DNA of 34,200 nt from Clostridia bacterium. Its GTDB lineage: Bacteria > Bacillota > Clostridia > Christensenellales > Aristaeellaceae. The notes under the pieces were generated by a model. It ran no database searches. It was not told the DNA's origin and saw only the letters and a list, made by a program, of their open reading frames with translations. Below are positions 15,072-27,789 of this stretch, in pieces (positions within the stretch are counted from its first letter, which is position 1; every line of letters starts with the position of its first letter). The translations under genes and the position numbers were made by a program. Location of the stretch: NCBI GenBank assembly GCA_017469025.1, contig JAFUHD010000268.1:1-34200 (forward strand), in the 5' to 3' direction.

Positions 15072-16286
15072 ATGCAGACAGTTGAACGTTTTTTGAAATA
15101 CATTGCCGTTCATACAACAAGTGATCCCAACAGCGAAACCAGTCCCAGTTCTCCAATACAGTTTAAACTGGCAAACCTTTTGGCAGAAGAGCTCAAAGAG
15201 CTGGGACTGTCTGACGTCTACGTCGACGATGCATGTTATGTATATGCCAATATTCCCGCAACACCCGGTATGGAAGAAATCCCGCCGCTTGGTTTCATCG
15301 CGCATATGGATACCTCACCGGATGCATGCGGCGAGAATGTAAGGCCTCAAATCATCCGTGATTATCCGGGCGGAGATATTGTTCTGACCGGCACTGGCGA
15401 TCTGCTCAGCCCCAAGGCTTTTCCGACGCTTGATAAACTGATTGGGATGACACTGATCACAACGGACGGCACCACACTGCTCGGCGCTGATGATAAAGCC
15501 GGTGTAGCCGAAATCATTACTGCCTGTGAACATGTCCTTGCCGGAAATAAACCGCATGGCAAGATCTGTATTGCATTTACACCGGATGAGGAAATCGGCG
15601 CAGGTGTGGACCACTTTGATCTTGAACGCTTTGGTGCCAAATACGCTTATACCGTTGACGGCGGTGAAGAAGGGGAACTGGCTTTTGAAACCTTCAACGC
15701 TGCCAGCGCAGTGGTTGAAATCACCGGTCTCAGTGTGCATCCTGGTTCTGCAAAGGACACCATGGTAAATGCTGCGCTTCTTGCAATGGAATTCAACAGT
15801 CTCCTCCCGGCCGGCGATATTCCGCGTCTCACCGAGGGGTATGAAGGCTTTTTCCATTTGAATGACATGACAGGCAGCATTGAACACGCATCACTCTCCT
15901 ATATCATCCGTGACCATGATCATGCCACATTTGAAGCACGGAAAGCTATGATGTTTCATGCTGCGAAAGTACTGAATGAAAAATACGGTCAGGAATTCGT
16001 AAAAGTTACGATTAAGGACAGCTATTACAACATGCGGGAGAAAATTGAGCCGTATATGTTCCTGATTGACAATGCCAAAAAGGCCATTGAAGCTGCCGGG
16101 ATGACGCCTTTTATCTATGCGGTACGCGGTGGAACAGACGGATGCCGTCTGTCCTATATGGGTCTTCCGACGCCAAATCTGTGCACTGGCGGCTTTGCAT
16201 TCCATGGTCGTTTTGAACACATTGCAGTAGAAAGCATGGACCGTTGCACACAGATGGTTGAACACCTCATGTGTGACATCCGCTGA
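15072..16286 (+). CDS. pepT: Peptidase T (tripeptide aminopeptidase, M20 family)
   Basis: A 404-residue cytosolic metallopeptidase that removes the N-terminal residue from tripeptides. All zinc ligands of the well-studied enterobacterial enzyme are present at nearly identical numbers: H78 and D80 in AHMDTSPD, D140 in GADDKAG, catalytic E173 and E174 in PDEEIG, D196 in YTVDGG, and H378 in FAFHGRFE. I placed the start at 15072 (MQTVERFLKY) because AAGGAG lies eight bases upstream; 13 further in-frame codons upstream are not needed. It stands alone between a strong promoter and terminator and probably recycles peptide nitrogen. Confidence 0.95.
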   Translation: MQTVERFLKYIAVHTTSDPNSETSPSSPIQFKLANLLAEELKELGLSDVYVDDACYVYANIPATPGMEEIPPLGFIAHMDTSPDACGENVRPQIIRDYPGGDIVLTGTGDLLSPKAFPTLDKLIGMTLITTDGTTLLGADDKAGVAEIITACEHVLAGNKPHGKICIAFTPDEEIGAGVDHFDLERFGAKYAYTVDGGEEGELAFETFNAASAVVEITGLSVHPGSAKDTMVNAALLAMEFNSLLPAGDIPRLTEGYEGFFHLNDMTGSIEHASLSYIIRDHDHATFEARKAMMFHAAKVLNEKYGQEFVKVTIKDSYYNMREKIEPYMFLIDNAKKAIEAAGMTPFIYAVRGGTDGCRLSYMGLPTPNLCTGGFAFHGRFEHIAVESMDRCTQMVEHLMCDIR

Positions 16287-16290
16287 TCTT

Positions 16291-16317
16291 AAGACTGCCG
16301 AAAGGCAGTCTTTTTTT
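16291..16317 (+). terminator. Intrinsic terminator of pepT
   Basis: AAGACTGCC (16291-16299) and GGCAGTCTT (16304-16312) form a perfect stem with a GAAA loop, ending in a run of seven T residues. Confidence 0.92.
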
Positions 16318-16336
16318 ATGTCTTCCAAAAACACAA

Positions 16337-16367
16337 AAAGCAGAAAGCGGAAACCGCTTTCTGCTTT
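16337..16367 (-). terminator. Intrinsic terminator of rpoBC
   Basis: A perfect 14-base stem, AAAGCAGAAAGCGG (16337-16350) and its complement (16354-16367), with a three-base loop. On the minus strand it is followed by TTGTGTTTTTGG. Confidence 0.9.
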
Positions 16368-16373
16368 ATAAAA

Positions 16374-19940
<3,567 letters not shown>

Positions 19941-19969
19941 AGGGGTGCACTCCCTTTCTTATCGGTCAT

Positions 19970-19991
19970 GCTGCCGGGATTCCCCGGCAGC
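19970..19991 (-). other. rpoB-rpoC intergenic stem-loop
   Basis: GCTGCCGGG (19970-19978) and CCCGGCAGC (19983-19991) form a perfect nine-pair stem with a four-base loop. No T-run follows on the minus strand, so it is more likely a processing or stability element than a terminator. Confidence 0.65.
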
Positions 19992-20006
19992 TGAATATGT
20001 AGAAAG

Positions 20007-23000
20007 TTACTCATCATCAAAATCGTCATCAATCGAGATATCATCAAGATTTTCCAGATCGAAGTTGAAATCATCATCAAGATCATCAAAGCCGTCAGCC
20101 TCGAGATCCGCATCAGCGGATTCCTGCTTGGCAGACTTGCCGCTGTCCTTGGCACGGTCGCTCTGCGGAGCAGCCGTCTCAGGAACGACGGTCTCATGAT
20201 ACGGATCATCCTCATCGTCGAGTTCTTTGATTTCAATCTCATTGCGATTCTTGTCAAGAACCGTGACATTCAGACTCAGAGATTCAAGTTCCTTGATCAG
20301 AACCTTGAACGACTCAGGTACGCCAGGTGCAGGAATATTCTTGCCCTTGACTATTGCCTCATAGGCCTTGACACGTCCGACGATATCGTCAGACTTGACT
20401 GTCAGGATCTCCTGCAGCGTATTGGCAGCACCGTACGCCTCAAGTGCCCAGGCCTCCATCTCGCCAAAGCGCTGGCCGCCAAACTGTGCTTTGCCACCCA
20501 GCGGCTGCTGTGTAACAAGGCTGTACGGACCGGTGGAACGTGCGTGCATCTTATCATCGACCAGGTGGTGCAGTTTCAGATAATACATGTAACCTACGGT
20601 TACACGGTTTCCAAACTGATCGCCTGTACGTCCGTCATACAGAATGGTCTTTCCGTCTTCAGGCAGTCCTGCCTTTTCGAGTGCATGCTCAATGGACTCA
20701 AATGTTGCACCGTCAAAGTCAGGTGTTGCCACATGCCAGCCAAGTGCCTTGGCAGCCATGCCGAGGTGGACCTCAAGCACCTGTCCGAGGTTCATACGGG
20801 ACGGAACGCCAAGCGGATTGAGCACGATCTGAAGCGGTGTGCCGTCCGGCAGGAACGGCATATCTTCTTTCCGGAGAACACGGGAAACAACACCCTTGTT
20901 TCCATGACGGCCTGCCATCTTGTCGCCAACCGAAATTTTACGTTTCTGGGCAATATAGACGCGGACCATCCGGTTGACACCTGGACTGAGTTCGGAATGG
21001 TCTTTGCGGTCAAAGACCTTGACATCTACAATAATGCCTTCCTCGCCGTGCGGCACCTTGAGGGACGTATCACGGACCTCACGTGCCTTCTCGCCGAAGA
21101 TAGCACGAAGCAGACGCTCTTCTGCCGTCAGCTCAGTTTCGCCCTTGGGCGTTACCTTGCCAACCAGGATATCGCCCGGATGTACCTCGGCACCGATTCT
21201 GATGATACCGTCGGCATCCAGATCCTTGAGTGCTTCATCACCCACATTCGGAAGGTCGCGGGTAATCTCCTCAGGGCCCAGCTTTGTATCACGGGACTCG
21301 CACTCATATTTTTCCAGATGAATGGAAGTGAAAACGTCATTCATAACCAGCTCTTCGCTGAGCAGAACGGCGTCTTCGTAGTTGTATCCTTCCCAGGTCA
21401 TAAAGCCGATCAGCACGTTACGGCCAAGTGAAATCTCACCACGGTCCGTAGACGGTCCATCCGCAATGACATCGCCCTTGTGGACAATCTCACCGGCAGA
21501 AACGATCGGATGCTGATTGATGCATGTACTCTGGTTGGAACGTGCAAACTTCGTCAGATGATAGACATGCGGCTCATGCAGTTCATCTTCGATGACGATC
21601 TGATCCGCAGAAACCTTCTTGACAAATCCATCCTCACGGGCCAGCAGACAGACACCGGAGTCACGGGCCGCCTTGCCTTCAATACCGGTTGCAACAAACG
21701 CCGCCTCCGGACGAAGCAGCGGCACTGCCTGACGCTGCATGTTGGATCCCATCAGGGCGCGGTTTGCATCATCGTGATCGAGGAACGGAATCATGGCCGT
21801 TGCAACAGAGATCACCTGACGCGGCGATACGTCAATATAGTCAATCCGGCTCGGCTCAACGCTCTGGACATCAGCGCGTACACGGGCGGTCACACGATCA
21901 TTGACAAAGGTGCCATCCGGATTGAGCGGCTCTCTTGCCTGGGCAATATAGCAGCCATCTTCCTCATCCGCGGCCAGATATACGATCTGATCAAGTACAC
22001 GCGGCTTCTCACCGCTGTGATCAATCATGCGGTACGGCGCTTCAATAAATCCGTACTCGTTGATTCTTGCATAAGTTGCCAGGGAACCGATCAAACCGAT
22101 GTTCGGACCTTCAGGCGTCTCAATCGGGCAGATCCTCGAATAGTGAGAATAATGAACATCTCGAACTTCGAATGACGCACGGTCACGGTTCAGACCGCCC
22201 GGACCAAGCGCAGAAAGACGACGCTTGTGTGTCAGTTCAGCCAGCGGGTTCGGCTGATCCATGAACTGGGAGAGCTGGGAGGAACCGAAAAATTCCTTGA
22301 TTGCAGCAGAAACCGGACGGATATTGATAAGATCCTGAGGCTTTACCTCCGTCTGATTCTGTACACTCATGCGCTCCCTGACCACACGCTCAAGGCGTGC
22401 CAGACCAATGCGGATCTGGTTCTGAAGCAGCTCACCCACAGAACGCAGGCGGCGGTTGCCCAGATGGTCAATATCATCCGTCTTGCCAATGCCATACGGC
22501 AGGCTGATCAGATAACTGATAGATGCCACAATATCATCAATCAGAATGTGCTTCGGAGAAAGCGCATTCAGATTCGCGCGCAGCAGGATGATCTCATCCT
22601 CGCGGCTCAGGTTTTCCTGTTCCACCTGCTCAAGCAGCTGTTTCAGGGTCGGCAGATGAACCATCTCATTGATACCGACTTCCCTGACCATATCCGGATC
22701 AAGCCAGACATTGGCATCGACAAAGTTATTGCCGATAACACGGACCTGGCGATCCTCAAGCTGCAGCATGATATCATTAATACCGGCGTCCTGGATACGC
22801 TTTGCAAGCGGATCTTCCTTTGCTGCAGGAATACGCTCACCGGCATGGACGATGATCTCGCCCGTGTTGGGATCAATCAGATCGTCCACAACCACATGAC
22901 CTTTGATTCGCGCTGCAATTGCCAGTTTCTTATTATATTTATACCGGCCGACACGCATCATGTCATAGCGCTTCGAATCGAAGAAGGTCGCCTTGATCAG

Positions 23001-23849
23001 TTTGTCAGCTGAATCAACAGTTCCAACTTCGCCCGGACGCAGCCGGCGATAGATATCCATAAGTCCGCTGGTAACGCTCTTCTCTTCTGTAGTTACCCTT
23101 GTACGGCGCGTCCCATCGTCACCGCCGTCGCGTCCCATGGTCGCTTCAAGTTTCTCATCATAACCGAGAAGGTCATAGATTTCCTGATCAGTACCATATC
23201 CAAGTGCACGGAGAAGACTGGTCACAGGAAGCTTTCTTGCCCGGTCGACGCGGACCCACATAACATCGTTCGAATCAATCTCATACTCAAGCCAGGCACC
23301 ACGGCTCGGGATGACCTGTGTATCAAACAGATGTTTGCCAGCCTTGTCAATGCTCTCACGGTAGTAAACACCAGGAGAACGGACCAGCTGTGAAACAATG
23401 ACGCGCTCACCGCCATTGATAATGAAGGTTCCGTGCTCGGTCATAAGCGGGAAATCTCCCATAAAGACCTCGGATTCCTTCACTTCGCCGGTTTCCTTGT
23501 TTGTCAGGCGGACCGTAACCTTCAATGCCGTCGCATATGTCATGTCGCGCTCGCGGCATTCGGCGATGGTATACTTCGGGGTTGGATCCAGGGAATAATC
23601 CGTAAAAGCAAGTTCCAGGTTTCCATTAAAGTCAACGATCGGAGAGACGTCATTCAGGACTTCTCTCAAATCCTCATTCAGGAATTTCTGATAGGAGTTT
23701 TTCTGTACTTCGATCAAATCAGGCATATCCACAACTTCTTCAATTCTCGCAAAGCTTTTGCGGATCCGCCCTTTTCCCATTTTCACGTCGTGTACACCGA
23801 CGTACTTCATGATTTCAGCCTCGTCGCGTTCGTCGCGAACATTCACCAT
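20007..23849 (-). CDS. rpoB: DNA-directed RNA polymerase beta subunit
   Basis: About 1280 residues, the second large subunit of RNA polymerase. The rifampicin region reads [10 protein letters not shown], then THKRR, then SALGPGG (about 521-553), with the Asp, His and Ser that resistance mutations usually alter all unchanged. The later GRHGNKGV and [17 protein letters not shown] motifs are intact. Two departures are visible: a Gly/Asp/Arg-rich insertion near residues 239-258, and an acidic C-terminal tail of about 65 residues full of Asp and Glu. I prefer the ATG at 23849 ([10 protein letters not shown]), since AGGGGTGAT lies just upstream; GTG or ATG codons 9-12 bases earlier overlap that site. 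It is co-transcribed with rpoC. Confidence 0.98.
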   Translation of the reverse strand: MVNVRDERDEAEIMKYVGVHDVKMGKGRIRKSFARIEEVVDMPDLIEVQKNSYQKFLNEDLREVLNDVSPIVDFNGNLELAFTDYSLDPTPKYTIAECRERDMTYATALKVTVRLTNKETGEVKESEVFMGDFPLMTEHGTFIINGGERVIVSQLVRSPGVYYRESIDKAGKHLFDTQVIPSRGAWLEYEIDSNDVMWVRVDRARKLPVTSLLRALGYGTDQEIYDLLGYDEKLEATMGRDGGDDGTRRTRVTTEEKSVTSGLMDIYRRLRPGEVGTVDSADKLIKATFFDSKRYDMMRVGRYKYNKKLAIAARIKGHVVVDDLIDPNTGEIIVHAGERIPAAKEDPLAKRIQDAGINDIMLQLEDRQVRVIGNNFVDANVWLDPDMVREVGINEMVHLPTLKQLLEQVEQENLSREDEIILLRANLNALSPKHILIDDIVASISYLISLPYGIGKTDDIDHLGNRRLRSVGELLQNQIRIGLARLERVVRERMSVQNQTEVKPQDLINIRPVSAAIKEFFGSSQLSQFMDQPNPLAELTHKRRLSALGPGGLNRDRASFEVRDVHYSHYSRICPIETPEGPNIGLIGSLATYARINEYGFIEAPYRMIDHSGEKPRVLDQIVYLAADEEDGCYIAQAREPLNPDGTFVNDRVTARVRADVQSVEPSRIDYIDVSPRQVISVATAMIPFLDHDDANRALMGSNMQRQAVPLLRPEAAFVATGIEGKAARDSGVCLLAREDGFVKKVSADQIVIEDELHEPHVYHLTKFARSNQSTCINQHPIVSAGEIVHKGDVIADGPSTDRGEISLGRNVLIGFMTWEGYNYEDAVLLSEELVMNDVFTSIHLEKYECESRDTKLGPEEITRDLPNVGDEALKDLDADGIIRIGAEVHPGDILVGKVTPKGETELTAEERLLRAIFGEKAREVRDTSLKVPHGEEGIIVDVKVFDRKDHSELSPGVNRMVRVYIAQKRKISVGDKMAGRHGNKGVVSRVLRKEDMPFLPDGTPLQIVLNPLGVPSRMNLGQVLEVHLGMAAKALGWHVATPDFDGATFESIEHALEKAGLPEDGKTILYDGRTGDQFGNRVTVGYMYYLKLHHLVDDKMHARSTGPYSLVTQQPLGGKAQFGGQRFGEMEAWALEAYGAANTLQEILTVKSDDIVGRVKAYEAIVKGKNIPAPGVPESFKVLIKELESLSLNVTVLDKNRNEIEIKELDDEDDPYHETVVPETAAPQSDRAKDSGKSAKQESADADLEADGFDDLDDDFNFDLENLDDISIDDDFDDE

Positions 23850-23882
23850 GAATGCCATCACCCCTAACTTCTCGTTTCAATA

Positions 23883-23906
23883 GGCCGGTTTCGCACATAA
23901 CCGGCC
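23883..23906 (-). other. Stem-loop in the rpoB leader
   Basis: GGCCGGTT (23883-23890) pairs perfectly with AACCGGCC (23899-23906), about 35 bases before the rpoB start. There is no T-run after it on the minus strand. It could modulate translation or mRNA stability; no known leader family is recognised. Confidence 0.55.
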
Positions 23907-24081
23907 AGGCTTCCTCAGACGGCCTGTTCATCTGTGAAAGCCAGCCATCCGATAACTTTATGCAAAACTCTATTTTTCTTCCTGCACCCCATTGTCAAAA
24001 TCCATAAACCGGTGTAGAATACGGTCAGAACAGGGATGAACGGGTAGATATAGCCTATTTTGCATATTAATGCAATATAGT

Positions 24082-24110
24082 ATTCTACTCTTTTTTAAAA
24101 CCCTTGTCAA
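24082..24110 (-). promoter_or_regulatory. Promoter of rpoBC
   Basis: On the minus strand TTGACA (24110-24105) and TAGAAT (24087-24082) are 17 bases apart, with an A/T-rich spacer and upstream region as expected for a strong promoter. The leader is about 225 bases. No ribosomal protein L7/L12 gene precedes rpoB. Confidence 0.78.
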
Positions 24111-24111
24111 G

Positions 24112-24550
24112 AAATTTGCCTTGAAACTTTTCAGTCTCGTTTTTGTGCGTTTTTCCGATTTTATCTGCTCATGATGGCCGCTTTCATCTTCACCTGTACA
24201 CCGTTTTCCATCCATGGAATACACAGGCGCAGCACATCGTTCCGGTCATTCAGGATTTCGTCTGGCGGCAGCGTTTCAAGCTGTTTTTTTTTGCAGCGCA
24301 TTCTGCCTGCACTGTACAAATTATATAAAATATCATTTTGGATTCTCGTCATTTTCCTATGCAGATCTGTGTTTCGGTTCCTTCACCCGGAAAGCATTTC
24401 TCTCCATGATGCTGAAGCAGTCTCTGTGAACTTGTAAAATTACACGATACATCAGGTTAAACCGTTCACCACTTAAAAAGATAACCCGTCGCACAGCACC
24501 GGTTTATCATAAAAAAGGGCAAACAAAGCCGAAAACCAAATCTGCTGTCC
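24112..24550. other. Intergenic region between the rpoB and EamA promoter regions
   Basis: About 440 bases with no well-supported gene. A leftward 63-codon frame (24161-24352) is discussed among the rejected items. I could not find a clear promoter for the EamA gene in this stretch. Confidence 0.4.
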
Positions 24551-24567
24551 TTACAGAGGAGTTGCCA

Positions 24568-25458
24568 ATGGGATATTTCTATCTGATCATGGTTGCCCTG
24601 TTTTTCAGTTTCGGCGGCACCTGTGTCAAAACGATCAAGCCGTTCTTTGCTCCGTCAATGATCACCTTCATGCGTTTTTTTGTTGGTGTCCTCTGGCTTT
24701 TACTGCTTAAAGCCATTCGCCGGAAACCCCTCCGCGCCGATTTTGCTGCATCGCTTAAAACGCATTGGAAATGGCTGATCTTTGGTGCTGTCGCAAAGCT
24801 CCTGGCTTATACCGCTGAAAACATCGCCCTCACGGTCGGTGTTTCTTATGGAAACATCCTGACACAACCGGTTCAAATGGTTCTTCTGACCATCCTCGGC
24901 GTCACACTCCTGCACGAAAAGATGACAGCGCTCAAATGGACCGGTGTAATCTGTTGTGTCGCCGGCATTCTGCTGATCTCCTGGAACGGTCTCTCCATCG
25001 AGGCACTGCTCAGCGGGAACATCACACTGACCATTCTTTACATCATCACAGGTATTTGCGCCGGACTTTTCGTCTTTGCACAGAAAAAGGTTGCAGATGC
25101 CTTTGATACGCTGGACAGCAACCTTTTCATGTTTTCCGTTGCTGCAATCCTCGGATTCTTCATTCCGCTTGCAGAAGGCAATCTTCTTCCGACCGGCACG
25201 CCAAACCTCGCATGTATTATTGCCATTGCCTGGTTCGGTTTTGTCACCGGCATTGGATTCTATCTGAATGCAAAAGCCATTCCGCTGGTCCCGTTCCAGA
25301 TGGTTGCCCTTCTGCAGAGCACGATGGTCTTCTTTGCACTTGCATGGGGAATCATTTTCTTCCATGAACCCGTCAGCATTTGGATAATCAGCGGCACGCT
25401 GCTGTTTGTCGCAGGTATCGTTATCATGCAGCACCGCAAAGCACCATCCGCCCACTGA
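24568..25458 (+). CDS. EamA/DMT family transporter
   Basis: A 296-residue membrane protein with about ten hydrophobic segments arranged as two EamA repeats, typical of the drug/metabolite transporter superfamily. The first repeat opens with YFYLIMVALFFSFGGT; the second starts near residue 150. Such carriers export or import amino acids, metabolites or other small molecules; the substrate cannot be read here. AGAGGAG six bases upstream marks the ATG at 24568; a TTG two codons earlier touches that site and is less likely. It is transcribed away from rpoB and ends at a strong terminator. Confidence 0.85.
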   Translation: MGYFYLIMVALFFSFGGTCVKTIKPFFAPSMITFMRFFVGVLWLLLLKAIRRKPLRADFAASLKTHWKWLIFGAVAKLLAYTAENIALTVGVSYGNILTQPVQMVLLTILGVTLLHEKMTALKWTGVICCVAGILLISWNGLSIEALLSGNITLTILYIITGICAGLFVFAQKKVADAFDTLDSNLFMFSVAAILGFFIPLAEGNLLPTGTPNLACIIAIAWFGFVTGIGFYLNAKAIPLVPFQMVALLQSTMVFFALAWGIIFFHEPVSIWIISGTLLFVAGIVIMQHRKAPSAH

Positions 25459-26185
25459 CTAAAGCGTTTCCGCAGTCAAGGACAAATTTGTCAGTCATTA
25501 GCACAGTAAACGGCCGGGAAACCGGCCGTTTTTTATATCCGGTTATGAGTACCAACGTACTATCTTTTCCAATCCCATACTGGCATCTACAGGCAGTCCC
25601 ACTATATGTATCTCTGCCCGTTCCGGATGGATAAGGGAGCAATACGCGAAGCTTCCCCTTTGGAAAATTCTCCTGAGTGCCTGGTACCCGGTTTATTCCA
25701 TCGTGACTAACCATAATATCTACATCATAGAACACCGGATTGCTCCTTGATGCAATATTGCCATTGACGTACAGTTTGGCAATACTGATTTCTAAGGCTT
25801 TCACGGTTTCAAACTGAGCTTTCAGGCTTTCCGAAACTTCCGTAAAATCATTGGTATCTATTCTCGAATTGGTCTCTGTATTAGTCCAGACAGCCTTAAT
25901 CGTAATATCTGAAGTAACTTTTATTGCCTCATCAGCTGCATACTGATTCTCCCCGATCTGCCAATAAGCAAAAACGCAGCCCTGGGGTTCTGTGAAAGCA
26001 TTCCCCGGCAGTTCATCTGAGAACCTTTTTCAAGCAACAAAAAATGGAGCCCGAAAGCTCCCCACAAACACATCTTCCAGTACCGCCTCTGCATTAACCT
26101 TGATGCGAAGATACCGCCGACAAGAACCATAGTAAAAGTCCTCCGCACCGCCACCCCGCTGGTGAGAAGGGGATTGGAGGGCAAT
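25424..26185 (-). pseudogene. Decayed surface-protein fragment with a Listeria-Bacteroides-type repeat
   Basis: One minus-strand frame reads from 26185 to 25424 with a single internal stop, TGA at 26030-26032. Before it is a Gly-rich start (HQRGGGAEDFYYGSC) and a KVNAEAVLED stretch. After it, FSDELPGNAFTEPQGC and FAYWQIGENQYAADEAI, ending in TIKAVW, match the pattern of Listeria-Bacteroides (InlB B-type) repeats of secreted cell-wall proteins. A second beta-type domain with VDIMVSHDG and LRVLLPYPSGTGRDTY follows. There is no signal peptide, no LPXTG anchor and no plausible start, and the 3' end runs through the EamA terminator into that gene. It is a piece of a once larger adhesin-like gene, not expressed as such. 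Confidence 0.68.
25509..25534 (+). terminator. Intrinsic terminator of the EamA gene
   Basis: AACGGCCGG (25509-25517) pairs perfectly with CCGGCCGTT (25522-25530) around GAAA, ending in six T residues. It lies inside the decayed leftward frame described next, showing that the frame's 3' end is not its original one. Confidence 0.92.
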
Positions 26186-26289
26186 TTATGCTAAGTAGGT
26201 TAAGCTTTCTTATCGGCTACCCTTAGAACCGAACCGGCAAAAGAGACATCTGTTCAGGCCGCAAAAATCGAATAGTTGTATGCACAGAA

Positions 26290-26333
26290 AATCTGCCTCA
26301 AAGCCTTGATTTTAAGGCTTTGAAAGGCAGATT
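26290..26333 (-). terminator. Intrinsic terminator of the MATE transporter gene
   Basis: A long hairpin: AATCTGCC and CAAAGCCTT (26290-26307) pair with AAGGCTTTG and GGCAGATT (26314-26333) around a six-base loop, with one small internal bulge. TTTCTGTGC follows on the minus strand. The MATE stop is about 40 bases upstream. Confidence 0.75.
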
Positions 26334-26370
26334 CTTGTTATAATGTCGAAACTACTGTTGATGCCTCAGA

Positions 26371-27732
26371 TCAGATTTTCATATCAACCCATTTGCCCTG
26401 ACGGAAACGGTGCCTCATGAGCAGGAATCTTGACAGCTGATCAGAAAGAACACCCAGCCAGACACCACTGAGGCCAAGATGGAAAACAGCCACCAGGAGA
26501 ATCGTCATAAGGGTACGGATACCGGTCACACTGATCAGTGCAGCTGTCAGCGTGTAACGAACATCTCCTGCCGCCCTCAGACAGCCGGTAAAAATGACCT
26601 GGGAAATCTGAAGAAGAACAATCACCATAGTGTAACGCGAAATGAGTTCACCCATCTCAAGAATGTGCTCCTCCTGGAAATAGAGGCCATAGAACCAGCG
26701 TCCGCCGAAGAAAAGTGCCACAGCAAGCAGCAGAGAAATAATAAAACCGATCCGCTGACACAGAGAACCGTACGACTTTGCCATATCCTTGCGCCCCGCG
26801 CCAAGAGCTTCACCGGCAAGCGCAATGGCAGCAACCTGCATTCCATCCGCAAAGGAGAAACCCAGTCCCAGAATATTCATGCCAATATTGTGTGCCGCAA
26901 AAGCATCTGTGCCTAGACGGGCCGCTATCAGTGCTGTCGCCAGGAATCCGACACGCATGGCGATATTTTCAAGCGATGTATTGTATGCAAGATGCCAAAT
27001 TGAACGGACGCTTTCCCGGTTGGGCCGTATCCGCCGTTCACGCATCAGCTTCACCCTGACATAGCTGGATGGACGGAACAGCGAAAAAACCGCCATGGCA
27101 GCGGCAACAACTGTCCCCAGCACAGTAGCAATGGCTGCGCCCATGATCCCCCAGGCAGGAAATCCGAAATGACCCTCTATCAGAAGATAGTTAAACATGA
27201 TGTTGACAAGACTCGACACCACATTGGTCCTCATGGCAAGCTTGGTGTTTCCACTGCCCCGCTGGGCTGCATTGATAACCATTGTCAGTACATTGAAAAA
27301 CATACCGCCCATAATGATCCGGAAATAAAGTACAGCCGCCTCATGTGTATCTTCATTGCTGCCGGCCAGGCGCATCATAACCGGTGCTGCTGCTACAAAA
27401 AGGATAGTAACTGCAACACAGGCAAGGACCGTCAGGAGAATAGCCGTCAGGCAGATCTCATTTGCCTTATCCTGGCGCTGCTCACCTTTTCTGCGGGCAA
27501 CCAGAGCGGATACAGCGACATTGATGCCCATGAACAGTGTCAGACCGATAAACTTCGGCTGTGCCGTCAGTCCAACGGCTGCTACAGCGTAACTGCCCAT
27601 GGCAGAAACCATCATGGTATCTATCATACCTGCCAGCGTCACAAAGAAATTTTCCATCATGGCCGGCCATGCTACGCCAAGTGCCTTGCGTACCATTGCC
27701 TTATGGTCCATTCCATTCACTGCAGCTTCCAT
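26371..27732 (-). CDS. MATE family efflux transporter
   Basis: A 453-residue inner-membrane antiporter of the MATE family, with about twelve hydrophobic segments in two homologous halves. It should export cationic drugs or metabolites in exchange for sodium or protons; the substrate is unknown. The first half begins RKALGVAWPAMMENFFVTLA with the conserved VDTxM-like IDTMMVS motif; the loop AAQRGSGNTKLAM and a second-half GEALGAGR segment are typical. AGGAGG lies nine bases before the ATG. It follows the ThrE-like gene by 57 bases in the same direction and is probably the last gene of that transcript. Confidence 0.9.
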   Translation of the reverse strand: MEAAVNGMDHKAMVRKALGVAWPAMMENFFVTLAGMIDTMMVSAMGSYAVAAVGLTAQPKFIGLTLFMGINVAVSALVARRKGEQRQDKANEICLTAILLTVLACVAVTILFVAAAPVMMRLAGSNEDTHEAAVLYFRIIMGGMFFNVLTMVINAAQRGSGNTKLAMRTNVVSSLVNIMFNYLLIEGHFGFPAWGIMGAAIATVLGTVVAAAMAVFSLFRPSSYVRVKLMRERRIRPNRESVRSIWHLAYNTSLENIAMRVGFLATALIAARLGTDAFAAHNIGMNILGLGFSFADGMQVAAIALAGEALGAGRKDMAKSYGSLCQRIGFIISLLLAVALFFGGRWFYGLYFQEEHILEMGELISRYTMVIVLLQISQVIFTGCLRAAGDVRYTLTAALISVTGIRTLMTILLVAVFHLGLSGVWLGVLSDQLSRFLLMRHRFRQGKWVDMKI

Positions 27733-27789
27733 TTTGATTGTCCTCCTGAGATCTCATACTGCACCGTGGCAGATGGTCTTTAACAGTTG

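Noticed and set aside
20196..21431. A 411-codon rightward frame antisense to rpoB
   Set aside because: Same reasoning as for rpoC: conserved coding sequence on the other strand and no recognisable protein.
24161..24352. A 63-codon leftward frame upstream of the rpoB promoter
   Set aside because: The amino-acid composition is plausible, but the only ribosome-site-like bases (AGGA) are too close to the ATG, I recognise no family and no promoter is clear. Conservation in relatives would change this view.
26030..26032. TGA read as an amino acid in the surface-protein frame
   Set aside because: TGA ends other genes here, such as yjjW, and the frame lacks start, signal and anchor, so a nonsense change in a pseudogene is simpler.
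25921..26184. An 87-codon leftward open frame in the surface-protein remnant
   Set aside because: It is a different frame from the one carrying the repeat-type sequence and shows no family resemblance.
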